The translations under genes were made by a program, and so were the position numbers. The notes beneath the pieces are model-generated. The model searched no databases. It was given only the letters and a program-made list of their open reading frames with translations, and was not told where the DNA came from. From Egerieimonas sp900552095 (GTDB lineage: Bacteria > Bacillota > Clostridia > Lachnospirales > Lachnospiraceae), in contig CABREP010000052.1 of assembly GCA_902469965.1 (NCBI GenBank), positions 1 to 15,971 of the forward strand: DNA of 15,971 nt, in the 5' to 3' direction. The first letter of the stretch is position 1, and every line of letters begins with the position of its first letter. This document shows, one piece after another, positions 1-7,156 of the stretch.

Positions 1-476
1 GACGGCACCTTAAACCAGCATTTGCCTGTAGCCATTCCCGCCGCCATGTCCGTACTTCCCACACCGGTTGAGAAAGCTCCCAGAGCGCCATACGTGCAGG
101 TATGAGAATCCGCACCGATAATCACATCTCCCGCCACAGTCAGGCCTTTTTCCGGCAAAAGCGCATGCTCAATCCCCATCTCTCCCACATCAAAATAATT
201 TGTAATCTCGTGCCTGCAGGCAAATTCTCTTACACATTTACAATGTTCTGCCGACTTGATATCCTTATTCGGGATAAAATGATCCATCACAAGCGCTACT
301 TTATCTTTATCAAAGACTGTATTTACAGCCATTTTTTCCATCTCATGAATCGCTACCGGAGAAGTAATGTCATTGCCCAGCACCAGATCCAGATCTGCCT
401 CAATTAACTGCCCGGCTTCCACGTGATCCAGTCCTGCAGCCGCAGCTAAAATTTTCTGCGTCATTGTCATTCCCAT
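1..476 (-). CDS. leuC: 3-isopropylmalate dehydratase large subunit, 5' part (runs off the left edge)
   Basis: Aconitase-family [4Fe-4S] hydro-lyase subunit that, with LeuD, isomerises 2-isopropylmalate to 3-isopropylmalate in cytoplasmic leucine synthesis. The 158 residues visible start MGMTMTQKIL and contain the family signature GADSHTCTYGALGAF at about residues 121-135, followed by GVGSTDMAAGMATGK. It is about a third of the roughly 420 residues usual for the clostridial/archaeal-type LeuC; the iron-sulfur cysteines would lie outside the window. The ATG at 476-474 is preceded by AGGGAGG at a normal distance. The gene diverges from a LysR-type regulator 118 bp away, so that regulator is a likely controller (inference). 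leuD is expected downstream, outside the window. Confidence 0.95.
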   Translation of the reverse strand, partial: MGMTMTQKILAAAAGLDHVEAGQLIEADLDLVLGNDITSPVAIHEMEKMAVNTVFDKDKVALVMDHFIPNKDIKSAEHCKCVREFACRHEITNYFDVGEMGIEHALLPEKGLTVAGDVIIGADSHTCTYGALGAFSTGVGSTDMAAGMATGKCWFKVP

Positions 477-507
477 GGCTTTTTCCTCCCTATTTCCAAC
501 TTTCTAT

Positions 508-537
508 TTGCTATTATACCATGTTTTCTGTTATAAT
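508..537 (+). promoter_or_regulatory. Putative promoter of the LysR regulator gene
   Basis: A -35-like TTGCTA (508-513) and a perfect -10 TATAAT (532-537) are separated by 18 bp and lie 57 bp before the chosen LysR start codon. The element overlaps the leuC promoter on the other strand, so binding there could affect both genes, as is common for LysR-type regulators that repress themselves while activating a divergent target. Confidence 0.55.
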
Positions 538-541
538 ACTA
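513..541 (-). promoter_or_regulatory. Putative leuC promoter, weak -35
   Basis: On the minus strand a perfect TATAAT lies at 518-513, about 37 bp before the leuC start codon. The hexamer 17 bp upstream (541-536) reads TAGTAT, a poor match to TTGACA. A good -10 with a poor -35 is what an activator-dependent promoter would show, which would fit control by the divergent LysR protein. The activator dependence is inference. Confidence 0.45.
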
Positions 542-568
542 ATATATGTTATCTATGGTATTTATAAC
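516..568. promoter_or_regulatory. Candidate LysR-type operator: two 7-bp inverted repeats
   Basis: Two interleaved inverted repeats occupy the leuC/LysR intergenic region. ATACCAT at 516-522 pairs with ATGGTAT at 555-561, and GTTATAA at 530-536 pairs with TTATAAC at 562-568. They overlap both putative promoters. LysR-type tetramers usually bind a dyad recognition site plus an activation site spread over 50-60 bp, so the span is right. The region is AT-rich, so chance repeats are possible. Confidence 0.35.
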
Positions 569-593
569 TTTACATTATAGAGAGGAGCCTTAT

Positions 594-1493
594 ATGGATC
601 AAAATCTTTCTTTATACCATATTTTTTATACCGTTGCCAATGCAGGAACCATCTCAAAAGCTGCCAAAGAACTCTACATCAGCCAGCCTGCCATCAGCAA
701 GGCAATCCAGAAACTGGAACACTCTCTGGAAGTTTCACTTTTTACCCGAACTTCCCGCGGAGTTCACTTGACAAACGAGGGTAAAATTTTGTACACTCAT
801 GTTCGTACAGCTGTTGATGCCCTCTCCGCAGGAGAGGATCAAATGCGCAGAATCCACGATCTGGGAATGGGACAGCTTCACATCGGCGCCAGCACCACGC
901 TGTGCCGATACGTACTCCTTCCCTATCTTCAGGGATTTGTCAAAAACCATCCCCATATCCAGATCTCTATCGACTGCCAGCCTACCCACCAAATCCTGGG
1001 AGAGCTGGAATCCGGAAAAGTGGACGTAGGGCTGGTGGGATGCCCCGAGAAAACAGGAAGTTCTTTTTCCTTCTTCTCCCTGGGCAGTATCCAGGATACC
1101 TTTGTGGCAACTCCTTCCTATCTGGAAAATCTGCAGAAGCGGGACTCCGCCTCTGCCACTTATATGCTTCTGAATCAGGAAAATGTTTCCCGTCAGTATA
1201 TTGATTCCTATCTGAGTGATATGGCACTTCCGGTGGAACATATCCTGGAAGTAACCACAATGGATCTTCTGATTGACTTTGCCCGCACCGGCCTGGGTAT
1301 TGCCTGCGTGATCCGGGAATTTGTAAACAAAGAACTGGAAGACGGAACACTGATTGAAGTTCCGCTGCAAGTAACCTTCCCCCGCCGGGAAGTCGGATTA
1401 CTCTATCAGGAACACAATACAACCGGCTTTGCTTTAAACAGTTTTCTGCGCTATATAAAAGAATGTACAGCAAACAAAAGAGAGGAGTTATAA
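594..1493 (+). CDS. LysR-family transcriptional regulator, divergent from leuC
   Basis: Cytoplasmic DNA-binding regulator of 299 residues, the normal LysR length. The N-terminal winged helix-turn-helix covers about residues 3-60, with the recognition stretch AAKELYISQPAIS and the wing RTSRGVHLTNEG. The two-lobed effector domain runs from about residue 92 (LHIGASTTLCRYVLLP) to 290. The ATG at 594 was chosen over an in-frame ATG at 546 because AGAGAGGAG sits at 579-587, a few bases upstream, and family proteins begin just before the helix-turn-helix. Divergence from leuC suggests control of leucine or branched-chain amino acid genes, with a pathway intermediate as co-inducer. This is positional inference, since the effector domain sequence does not identify a ligand. 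The next gene's ribosome binding site lies in its last codons, so the two are probably co-transcribed. Confidence 0.93.
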   Translation: MDQNLSLYHIFYTVANAGTISKAAKELYISQPAISKAIQKLEHSLEVSLFTRTSRGVHLTNEGKILYTHVRTAVDALSAGEDQMRRIHDLGMGQLHIGASTTLCRYVLLPYLQGFVKNHPHIQISIDCQPTHQILGELESGKVDVGLVGCPEKTGSSFSFFSLGSIQDTFVATPSYLENLQKRDSASATYMLLNQENVSRQYIDSYLSDMALPVEHILEVTTMDLLIDFARTGLGIACVIREFVNKELEDGTLIEVPLQVTFPRREVGLLYQEHNTTGFALNSFLRYIKECTANKREEL

Positions 1494-1499
1494 AAAAGT

Positions 1500-2144
1500 A
1501 TGAAACGAGTTTTTGCCGCATTCTGCCTGAGCCTTCTGGCCGGCAGCCTTTTGATGGGATGTTCTGAGAAAAAAGATTCCGAATCATCCGCCGAATCCCC
1601 CTCCGTTCAGGAAAATACAGAGAAAGCTTCCAGCGAAGATCTCCTGACCGGTATGCACCATGCTTCCATCGAGGTGGAAAATTACGGTACCATTACTCTG
1701 GAACTGGATGCTGACAGCGCGCCCATCACCGTCACCAACTTTGTAAATCTGGCAAAAGACGGTTTCTATGACGGACTCACCTTCCATCGGATCATGTCCG
1801 GCTTTATGATGCAGGGAGGGGATCCTGAGGCAAACGGAACCGGCGGATCCGGCACAAAAATCAAAGGGGAATTTTCTGCAAACGGAATTGAAAACCCGAT
1901 CTCCCATGTCCGGGGAACCATCTCCATGGCCCGCGGCAAATCCATGGATTCCGCCAGCAGCCAGTTCTTTATCGTCCACCAGGACAGCCCTCATCTGGAT
2001 GGAGAGTATGCTGCTTTCGGAAAAGTAACCGAAGGTATGGATGTGGTAGATTCCATCTGTGCTTCCGCAAAACCCATCGACAACAACGGAACTATCCAGC
2101 GGGATCAGCAGCCGGTAATCAAGAAAATCACCGTGATCGACTGA
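1500..2144 (+). CDS. Cyclophilin-type peptidyl-prolyl cis-trans isomerase, secreted lipoprotein
   Basis: Prolyl isomerase of 214 residues predicted to be tethered to the outer face of the membrane. The N-terminus is a lipoprotein signal peptide with lipobox LMGC (Cys21), followed by a Ser/Glu-rich linker to about residue 50 and a cyclophilin domain from 54 to 213. Visible cyclophilin motifs are FHRIMSGFMMQGGDP (95-109, containing the catalytic Arg), SSQFFIVH (153-160) and HLDGEYAAFGKV (165-176). The Trp often found after HLDG in cyclosporin-sensitive forms is absent. The role is probably folding of exported proteins. Its Shine-Dalgarno AGAGGAG (1481-1487) is inside the end of the LysR gene, 12 nt before the ATG, and the stop-to-start gap is 6 nt, so it is likely translated from the LysR transcript. 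A strong terminator follows. Confidence 0.93.
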   Translation: MKRVFAAFCLSLLAGSLLMGCSEKKDSESSAESPSVQENTEKASSEDLLTGMHHASIEVENYGTITLELDADSAPITVTNFVNLAKDGFYDGLTFHRIMSGFMMQGGDPEANGTGGSGTKIKGEFSANGIENPISHVRGTISMARGKSMDSASSQFFIVHQDSPHLDGEYAAFGKVTEGMDVVDSICASAKPIDNNGTIQRDQQPVIKKITVID

Positions 2145-2188
2145 TCTGTTTCCCTGCGTTGCTACAGAAACTTTAGTTTTATAAGATA

Positions 2189-2230
2189 ATAAGACGGCTG
2201 CAGCTTTATCCAGGCTGCAGCCGTCTTATT
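2189..2230. terminator. Bidirectional rho-independent terminator between cyclophilin and ilvC
   Basis: A perfect 16-bp stem (ATAAGACGGCTGCAGC at 2189-2204 with its complement at 2214-2229) encloses a 9-nt loop. T-rich sequence follows in both directions. It lies between two convergent genes and can end the plus-strand LysR-cyclophilin transcript and the minus-strand ilvN-ilvC transcript. Confidence 0.9.
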
Positions 2231-2243
2231 TCTTTACACTGTT

Positions 2244-3257
2244 TTAATTATCCAGCAGTTTATCTTCATTATTCCAGCTGTACAGTTTCCGCAGTTCTGC
2301 ACCTACCTGCTCCAGCTGATGCTCTGCCTGATGTCTCCGCATCGCCATAAAGTGAGCACATCCGGACTGATTCTCCAGAAGCCAGTCTTTTGCAAAGGTA
2401 CCGTCCTGAATATCGGAAAGGATCTTTTTCATCGCTTTTTTGGTGTCTTCGGTAATGATCTTCGGTCCGGTGATATAATCGCCATACTCTGCCGTATTGG
2501 AAATGGAATATCTCATTCCGGCAAAACCACTCTGATAAATCAGATCCACAATCAGCTTCATCTCATGAATACACTCAAAATAAGCATTTTCCGGCGCATA
2601 TCCTGCTTCCACCAGTGTCTCAAATCCCGCCTTCATAAGTGCGCACACACCTCCGCAGAGAACGGCCTGCTCACCAAAGAGATCTGTCTCCGTCTCCACC
2701 TGGAAAGTAGTCTCCAGTACACCTGCTCTTGCTCCGCCCAGAGCCTGAGCATAGGCCAGTGCCCGGTCAAGTGCTTTGCCCGTAGCATCCTGATGAACCG
2801 CTACCAGACAGGGAGTTCCTCTTCCAATCTGATACTCGCTTCTTACTGTATGCCCGGGAGCCTTGGGAGCGATCATTGTCACATCTACGTTCTTCGGAGG
2901 TCTGATCTGGCCGAAATGGATCGCAAAGCCGTGTGCAAACATCAGCATATTGCCCTCCTCCAGGTTGGGCTCGATAGACTCTTTGTACATCTTTGCCTGC
3001 TTCTCATCATTGATCAGGATCATAATAATATCTGCCCGCTTTGCCGCCTCAGCAGCAGTATATACCTCAAATCCCTGCTTTTCGGCTTTCTCCCAGGACT
3101 TGCTTCCCTCATAGAGACCTACGATGACTTTGCATCCGGAATCTCTAAGGTTCTGAGCATGTGCGTGTCCCTGGCTTCCATAGCCGATAATGGCAATTGT
3201 TTTGCCCTCCAGCAGACTCATATTACAATCTTCCTGATAATAAATCTTAACTGCCAT
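2244..3257 (-). CDS. ilvC: Ketol-acid reductoisomerase, class I
   Basis: Cytoplasmic, Mg-dependent, NAD(P)H-using enzyme converting acetolactate or acetohydroxybutyrate to the dihydroxy acids of valine, leucine and isoleucine synthesis. At 337 residues it has class I length. The Rossmann motif GYGSQGHAHAQN is at 25-36 and the cofactor loop GLYEGSKSW at 47-55. The catalytic His is in FAHGF (about 109), and APKAPGHTVR spans 130-139. The metal ligands fit D192 and E196 (DLFGE) and E228/E232 (FECIHEMK), with substrate Ser near 253. The loop Tyr after GL, where Arg is common, may affect NADPH preference, but this cannot be decided by eye. AGGAGG precedes the ATG. It is the second gene of an operon, 62 bp behind ilvN. 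The leftover AAGGAGGAG just after the ilvN stop serves no visible gene. Confidence 0.97.
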   Translation of the reverse strand: MAVKIYYQEDCNMSLLEGKTIAIIGYGSQGHAHAQNLRDSGCKVIVGLYEGSKSWEKAEKQGFEVYTAAEAAKRADIIMILINDEKQAKMYKESIEPNLEEGNMLMFAHGFAIHFGQIRPPKNVDVTMIAPKAPGHTVRSEYQIGRGTPCLVAVHQDATGKALDRALAYAQALGGARAGVLETTFQVETETDLFGEQAVLCGGVCALMKAGFETLVEAGYAPENAYFECIHEMKLIVDLIYQSGFAGMRYSISNTAEYGDYITGPKIITEDTKKAMKKILSDIQDGTFAKDWLLENQSGCAHFMAMRRHQAEHQLEQVGAELRKLYSWNNEDKLLDN

Positions 3258-3319
3258 GTTTCTTCCTCCTGTTTTGTATAAAATATATGGTCAGAGAATT
3301 TCTTCTCCAGCACTCCTCC

Positions 3320-3817
3320 TTACAGATAGCGGACATCCGCAACTCCCCGGGACAGACCCGTGATCCCTGTTCTTGCCACCTCCAGAATCTCATAACTTCC
3401 GGCCAGTACATGCATAAAGCCCTCCAGCTTGTTTTTGGAACCGGTCAGCTCAATAATCATGGATTCTTTTCCCACATCTACGATCTTGGCCCGGAAAATA
3501 TGAACGATGGAGAGCAGTCCTTCACGGCGATCCTCTGCTACGCGAACCTTCACCATAACAAGTTCACGGCTCACGCTCTCTTCCGGCTCCAGCACCTTGA
3601 TATCCTTGACATCCACCAGCTTTCTCAGCTGCCTCGTAATCTGTTCCAGAACCACATCATCTCCGGAACACACTACCGTCATGCGGGAATAATTGGGATC
3701 CGCCGTCTCGCCCACAGAAAGGCTGGCAATATTATATCCCCGGCGGCTGAACAGCCCCGATACCCGGCTGAGTACACCGGCCGTATTATCTACAAGAATC
3801 GACAAAACCCTCTTCAT
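3320..3817 (-). CDS. ilvN: Acetolactate synthase small (regulatory) subunit
   Basis: Regulatory subunit of 165 residues that binds the catalytic acetohydroxyacid synthase and confers valine feedback inhibition. An ACT domain occupies about residues 2-75 (VLSILVDNTAGVLSRVSGLF, then RRGYNIASLSVG), and the C-terminal small-subunit domain covers about 80-160. The ATG at 3817 was preferred to an upstream in-frame start at 3868. GGGAGG lies just before it, family members start at this point, and 3868 would lie inside the -10/-35 region of the promoter. It is the IlvH/IlvN short form. The catalytic subunit gene ilvB is not adjacent: the gene upstream belongs to an unrelated cluster and ilvC is downstream. 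ilvB must therefore lie elsewhere, presumably in another branched-chain amino acid locus (inference). Confidence 0.95.
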   Translation of the reverse strand: MKRVLSILVDNTAGVLSRVSGLFSRRGYNIASLSVGETADPNYSRMTVVCSGDDVVLEQITRQLRKLVDVKDIKVLEPEESVSRELVMVKVRVAEDRREGLLSIVHIFRAKIVDVGKESMIIELTGSKNKLEGFMHVLAGSYEILEVARTGITGLSRGVADVRYL

Positions 3818-3834
3818 AATAAGCCTCCCTTTTC

Positions 3835-3846
3835 CCGACGTGTCGG
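3835..3846. promoter_or_regulatory. Dyad CCGAC-N2-GTCGG in the ilvN leader
   Basis: A 12-bp palindromic element CCGACGTGTCGG sits between the ilvN -10 box and the ribosome binding site, a few bases after the expected transcription start. It could be a repressor operator. As RNA it could form only a 4-bp stem with a CACG tetraloop. No regulator is identified and the match to any known operator is not claimed. Confidence 0.3.
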
Positions 3847-3858
3847 TACTTTTCTGAT

Positions 3859-3887
3859 ATTTTAGCAACTCATCCCATTTTTGTCAA
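3859..3887 (-). promoter_or_regulatory. Promoter of the ilvN-ilvC operon
   Basis: A consensus -35 TTGACA (3887-3882), a 17-bp spacer and TAAAAT as -10 (3864-3859) precede ilvN on the minus strand. The expected start near 3852 gives a leader of about 35 nt, too short for a T-box or peptide attenuator. Regulation therefore probably acts at the DNA level. Confidence 0.8.
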
Positions 3888-3944
3888 CCGATTCCCCTGT
3901 TCAATCCGGCCTCTTCCTATACGAAATTGGAATGACTGCTATAA

Positions 3945-5162
3945 CTATTCTGCGGCAGGCGCATTTTCCAAAGTCCCGTCTGCCGGCTCTGCCGCTGCCG
4001 CCTCCTCCAGAAGAGGCGCAAGGGAAGTATCCTGGAAAAAGGTATTGGCATTATACAGGTACAGCACATCCGTAATCTCCTCTGTTTCCACCAGCATGGC
4101 CAGATCATCATAATAATACCGCGGATCCACTACCACGATCTCCCGATAGTAAGGCGCCAGAAAAGGCAGAAAACAATTGGCATAGGAATCTTTCAGAACC
4201 AGAAGGCGCCGTCCGCCCTCCACAGGCGTCTCGATCTTTATCTCCGGATGATTTCCATCCAGAAATACCGTATATGCATCCCGAATGGCAAGATTTTCCG
4301 AATTGTAAAAAGAACCCGACTTTTTCTGTTCACTCACATAGGTGACCACCGATTCCGGCAATCCCTCTTCCCGGGGCTGAACTTCAATTTCCTCTTTCTT
4401 ATTCATGCGAAAACCGCTCTTGGCAGAAAGGGTACCCCGAAATTCATCAGACACCGTCATCCCTCTGTATTCCGGAATCTGTTCTGTGATCTCCATAACA
4501 GGAGCAGCCTGGGCAAAGGCCTCATAGGCCCCTCTTGTGGTCCAGTGGTGATCTGTTCTGTAATAAAGCTGAACTTTATTATCCCTGCATTCTGCAAAAT
4601 GATCCCGGATATCGATTGGAACAAAGCCATTCTCCGTCACAGAATCATAAACCTGATCCATCCAAAGATCCTGATCTGCCACAGGCGCCCCCACAGGCAG
4701 ATTTTTTTCCATAATATTCACCGCCGTAGGTGCCAGAAGAAAATACTGCTTCAGATCCGGAAATTTTTCCTTAAAAGCTCCCAGGGCTTTCTGAATCTTT
4801 TCCACATTTTCCGCATCGGGAAAAACAAAATTTTCTATCAGATAACCGTCGCTTCCCCGGAAAACACCATTTGACTCCTGCTTGCCGCTCACCGTATCTG
4901 CCAGTCCTTTTAAATACACCCAGGCTTCCCGAAAAACGAACTGGTCATTGATATAGGTTTCATAATCACTCTCAAATCTTCCCGAAAGAAGCCCGTCCAC
5001 AGAAAGTTCCGGACGTTCCGCCAGCATTCGGTTCTCCGTCTCGGAAAAAGTTTTGTCTTTATGGAATACATTTCCCACCACAAGAAAAATAAACACTCCA
5101 AAAAACAGGATTCCGGTCAGATTAAAAAACTTGTTAACATTATTTTTCTTTCTAGGTTTCAT
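3945..5162 (-). CDS. DHHW-family protein, AlgJ/AlgX-like partner of the MBOAT acyltransferase
   Basis: Predicted membrane-anchored extracytoplasmic protein of 405 residues. There is one N-terminal membrane segment (about 12-31), then the family stretch KTFSETENRMLAERPELS (38-55). The name-giving motif TDHHW is at 203-207, and KDSYANCFLPFL, carrying a candidate nucleophile Ser326, is at 324-335. In AlgJ/AlgX-type SGNH-like proteins the Asp-His and Ser form a catalytic triad for acetyl transfer to a polysaccharide; by analogy D204, H205/H206 and S326 are the likely set. The last about 20 residues are an Ala/Glu/Pro-rich low-complexity tail. The start is 11 nt after the MBOAT stop, and its AAGGGA ribosome binding site overlaps that stop, so the two are translationally coupled. 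No clear terminator follows before the ilvN promoter. Substrate unknown. Confidence 0.88.
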   Translation of the reverse strand: MKPRKKNNVNKFFNLTGILFFGVFIFLVVGNVFHKDKTFSETENRMLAERPELSVDGLLSGRFESDYETYINDQFVFREAWVYLKGLADTVSGKQESNGVFRGSDGYLIENFVFPDAENVEKIQKALGAFKEKFPDLKQYFLLAPTAVNIMEKNLPVGAPVADQDLWMDQVYDSVTENGFVPIDIRDHFAECRDNKVQLYYRTDHHWTTRGAYEAFAQAAPVMEITEQIPEYRGMTVSDEFRGTLSAKSGFRMNKKEEIEVQPREEGLPESVVTYVSEQKKSGSFYNSENLAIRDAYTVFLDGNHPEIKIETPVEGGRRLLVLKDSYANCFLPFLAPYYREIVVVDPRYYYDDLAMLVETEEITDVLYLYNANTFFQDTSLAPLLEEAAAAEPADGTLENAPAAE

Positions 5163-5173
5163 TGTCTTATCCC

Positions 5174-6571
5174 TTAAAATCTAAAATACAAAAACGGGTT
5201 ATAGGAGTCATATACCAAAAAGGCGATGGACAGCAGCAGAAGCGCCGCATTGATCACAGCCGCCGCCACCGGACGCTGCCCTGCCACTCTCTTATACCAG
5301 CGGTACGCCCACGGTCTGCTGCACACAATGCAGATCACCAGAAGCAGAAGGCTGCTTTTCAGATAAAAAAGCGTGGTGGCATTGGCAAATCCAGCCACCC
5401 CTACGCCGAAGAGACTTCCCAGATAGGCAAGCCCTGCGCCCAGATCTGTGTTGCTGAAAAATACCCAGCCGATAATCACAAAAAACATTGTGTAGAGATT
5501 GCCCACCCATCCAGGAAGACGCTCCAGATACCTGCCCCACAGGTATTTCTCCAGAAGAAGGAAAACTCCGTAATAAAGTCCCCACAGAACAAAGTTCCAG
5601 GCAGCCCCGTGCCACAGTCCGGTAAGCGCCCAGACAACCAGAATGTTCCGTATATGTTTTGCCACGGATACCCGGTTTCCTCCCAGCGGAATATAGACAT
5701 ACTCCCGAAACCAGGTTCCCAGAGAAATATGCCATCTTCTCCAGAATTCTGTCACGGATCTGGACGTGTAGGGATAATCAAAGTTTTTGCAAAACTGAAA
5801 GCCCATCATCTTGCCCAGGCCGATCGCCATGTCAGAATAGCCGGAAAAATCAAAATAAATCTGCATCGTGTAAAACAGGATTCCGATCCAGGAAGTAACT
5901 ACCGTCTGATATTCCCCGCCCAGTCCCTGGATTGATGTATACACGGCTCCCGCCGTATTGGCCAGAAGCACCTTTTTCGCCAGACCTTTGATAAAATATT
6001 CTGCTCCCACGCCTGCTTTATGCCAGGAGATCACACGGCTTTCCAGCTGTTCCTGGATGTCCACATACCGAACAATAGGGCCGGCAATTAACTGAGGGAA
6101 CATGGTAATATACAGGGCAAAATCCAGAAGGTTCTTCTGTACCTTAATATCTCCTCTGTACAGATCCAGGATATAAGACAGGGTCTGAAAGGTATAAAAA
6201 GAAATTCCCACCGGAAGAGCCAGCTCCCTGTAAGGAATATGAAGATGAAATGCGCTGTTGATGCTTCCCAGCAAAAAACCGTAATACTTAAAAAAGCCCA
6301 GAATACACAGATTCACAATTACTGTAAATATGAGGTTCAGCTTTTTTCTCCTGCTGTCCTCCCGGAGCCGTTCCAGCTCCAGTCCCATCACAAAATTGAA
6401 AAGAATCGACAGCAGCATAAGCACAATATACACCGGCTCACCCCAGGCATAAAATATAATGCTGGCTGCAAGAAGAATCACATTTTTCCAGCGGATCGCC
6501 GGAACCACATAGTACAGTGCCAGTACAACCGGCAAAAATACAAACAAGAAAACTATACTGCTGAATACCAT
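5174..6571 (-). CDS. MBOAT-family membrane-bound O-acyltransferase (AlgI/PatA-like)
   Basis: Integral membrane protein of 465 residues with many hydrophobic segments from residue 5 to the end. MBOAT hallmarks are present: FYTFQTLSYILDLYRG (125-140), FPQLIAGPIVRY (158-169), FDFSGYSDMAIGLGKMMG (240-257), FWRRWHISLGTWFREYVYIPLGG (276-298, with His281) and TGLWHGAAWNFVLWG (317-331, with the catalytic His321). The C-terminus SYNPFLYFRF is also typical. The family moves acyl groups, usually acetyl, from a cytoplasmic donor across the membrane to an extracellular acceptor, with an SGNH or DHHW partner completing the transfer. The DHHW gene is immediately downstream. AGGGGAG precedes the ATG. No polysaccharide or teichoic acid genes are nearby to name the acceptor, so AlgI, DltB or PatA names are not justified. 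Confidence 0.95.
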   Translation of the reverse strand: MVFSSIVFLFVFLPVVLALYYVVPAIRWKNVILLAASIIFYAWGEPVYIVLMLLSILFNFVMGLELERLREDSRRKKLNLIFTVIVNLCILGFFKYYGFLLGSINSAFHLHIPYRELALPVGISFYTFQTLSYILDLYRGDIKVQKNLLDFALYITMFPQLIAGPIVRYVDIQEQLESRVISWHKAGVGAEYFIKGLAKKVLLANTAGAVYTSIQGLGGEYQTVVTSWIGILFYTMQIYFDFSGYSDMAIGLGKMMGFQFCKNFDYPYTSRSVTEFWRRWHISLGTWFREYVYIPLGGNRVSVAKHIRNILVVWALTGLWHGAAWNFVLWGLYYGVFLLLEKYLWGRYLERLPGWVGNLYTMFFVIIGWVFFSNTDLGAGLAYLGSLFGVGVAGFANATTLFYLKSSLLLLVICIVCSRPWAYRWYKRVAGQRPVAAAVINAALLLLSIAFLVYDSYNPFLYFRF

Positions 6572-6606
6572 ATTCTTTCTCCCCTAAAATAAATGGCTTA
6601 CTTTTC

Positions 6607-7155
6607 TTATGAAATAAAATCGTTAAAGCGCTCTTTCCAGGCGCCTGCCTTCTCTCCTACTGCCATCAGGCCATAATTTCCTTTTGTCTCCACGATCGCT
6701 TCATTGAGGAGAGCCGTCTGTTCCGCGCCATACCCTTCAAAACTTTTCTTCTGGCTTTGGATATGCTCTTCCATACTCTCTTCCAGATCCGCCGCCTGAT
6801 CCTGATCCTTTGCCTTAATGATCAGAAGTTCTTCTACCGCCATGGGCGATTCCGCTTTATAATAGAGAACACCATCATAGGCAGCTTCATCCAGCCCCAT
6901 ATAACGTTTCAGGTCAATTCCGTTTTTCTTCTGCAGCAGCGTCAGATCCGGATCCTGCTCCATCTCAGCCGTAACCTGATCCATGGGAAGATCCTTTGCA
7001 CTGTCGCCTCGATAGATTACGATCAGATAAACGAGAAGGAGCACCACCAGACCTGCCTTTACCAGATTCATAACCAGATCCCGGTCAAAAGAAATAGGCC
7101 CCCCCGCCTTTTTTTCACCGAATCCCTTACGCACTTTCTCCCTTAAATTTTTCAT
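6607..7155 (-). CDS. DUF4358-type single-pass membrane protein of unknown function
   Basis: A 182-residue protein with a basic cytoplasmic N-terminus (1-28), one membrane segment (about 29-48, LVKAGLVVLLLVYLIVIY) and an extracytoplasmic domain (50-182). That domain matches the DUF4358 pattern as I recall it: RYMGLDEAAYDGVLYY (84-99), MAVEELLIIKAKD (105-117), an amphipathic helix ending SQKKSFEGYG (134-143), and KGNYGLMAVG (158-167). No catalytic motif is apparent. The gene starts 1 nt after the upstream SGNH hydrolase stop, with its ribosome binding site (AGGCAGG) inside that gene's end, and is followed 35 nt later by the MBOAT gene. The tight packing implies a structural or regulatory role in the same acylation machine; this is inference. 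Other family members are often lipoproteins, whereas this one is membrane-anchored. Confidence 0.85.
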   Translation of the reverse strand: MKNLREKVRKGFGEKKAGGPISFDRDLVMNLVKAGLVVLLLVYLIVIYRGDSAKDLPMDQVTAEMEQDPDLTLLQKKNGIDLKRYMGLDEAAYDGVLYYKAESPMAVEELLIIKAKDQDQAADLEESMEEHIQSQKKSFEGYGAEQTALLNEAIVETKGNYGLMAVGEKAGAWKERFNDFIS

Positions 7156-7156
7156 G

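Noticed and set aside
102..407. Plus-strand open frame of 101 codons at the left end
   Set aside because: Lies opposite leuC, whose GADSHT signature is on the minus strand.
2319..3281. Plus-strand open frame of 320 codons opposite ilvC
   Set aside because: Antisense shadow of the unmistakable ilvC gene, with no ribosome binding site and no family resemblance.
3258..3319. Extra ribosome-binding-like AAGGAGGAG after the ilvN stop, suggesting a hidden small gene
   Set aside because: The only near start (GTG) is too close to the motif and its frame runs through the ilvC ribosome binding site and start without any protein-like character.
3888..3944. Terminator after the DHHW gene
   Set aside because: Only a bulged CCGATT/AATCCGG pairing is present without a proper U-run, so no terminator is claimed.
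5162..5935. Plus-strand open frame of 257 codons opposite the MBOAT gene
   Set aside because: Low-complexity basic translation from the complement of a membrane protein gene; no start signal.
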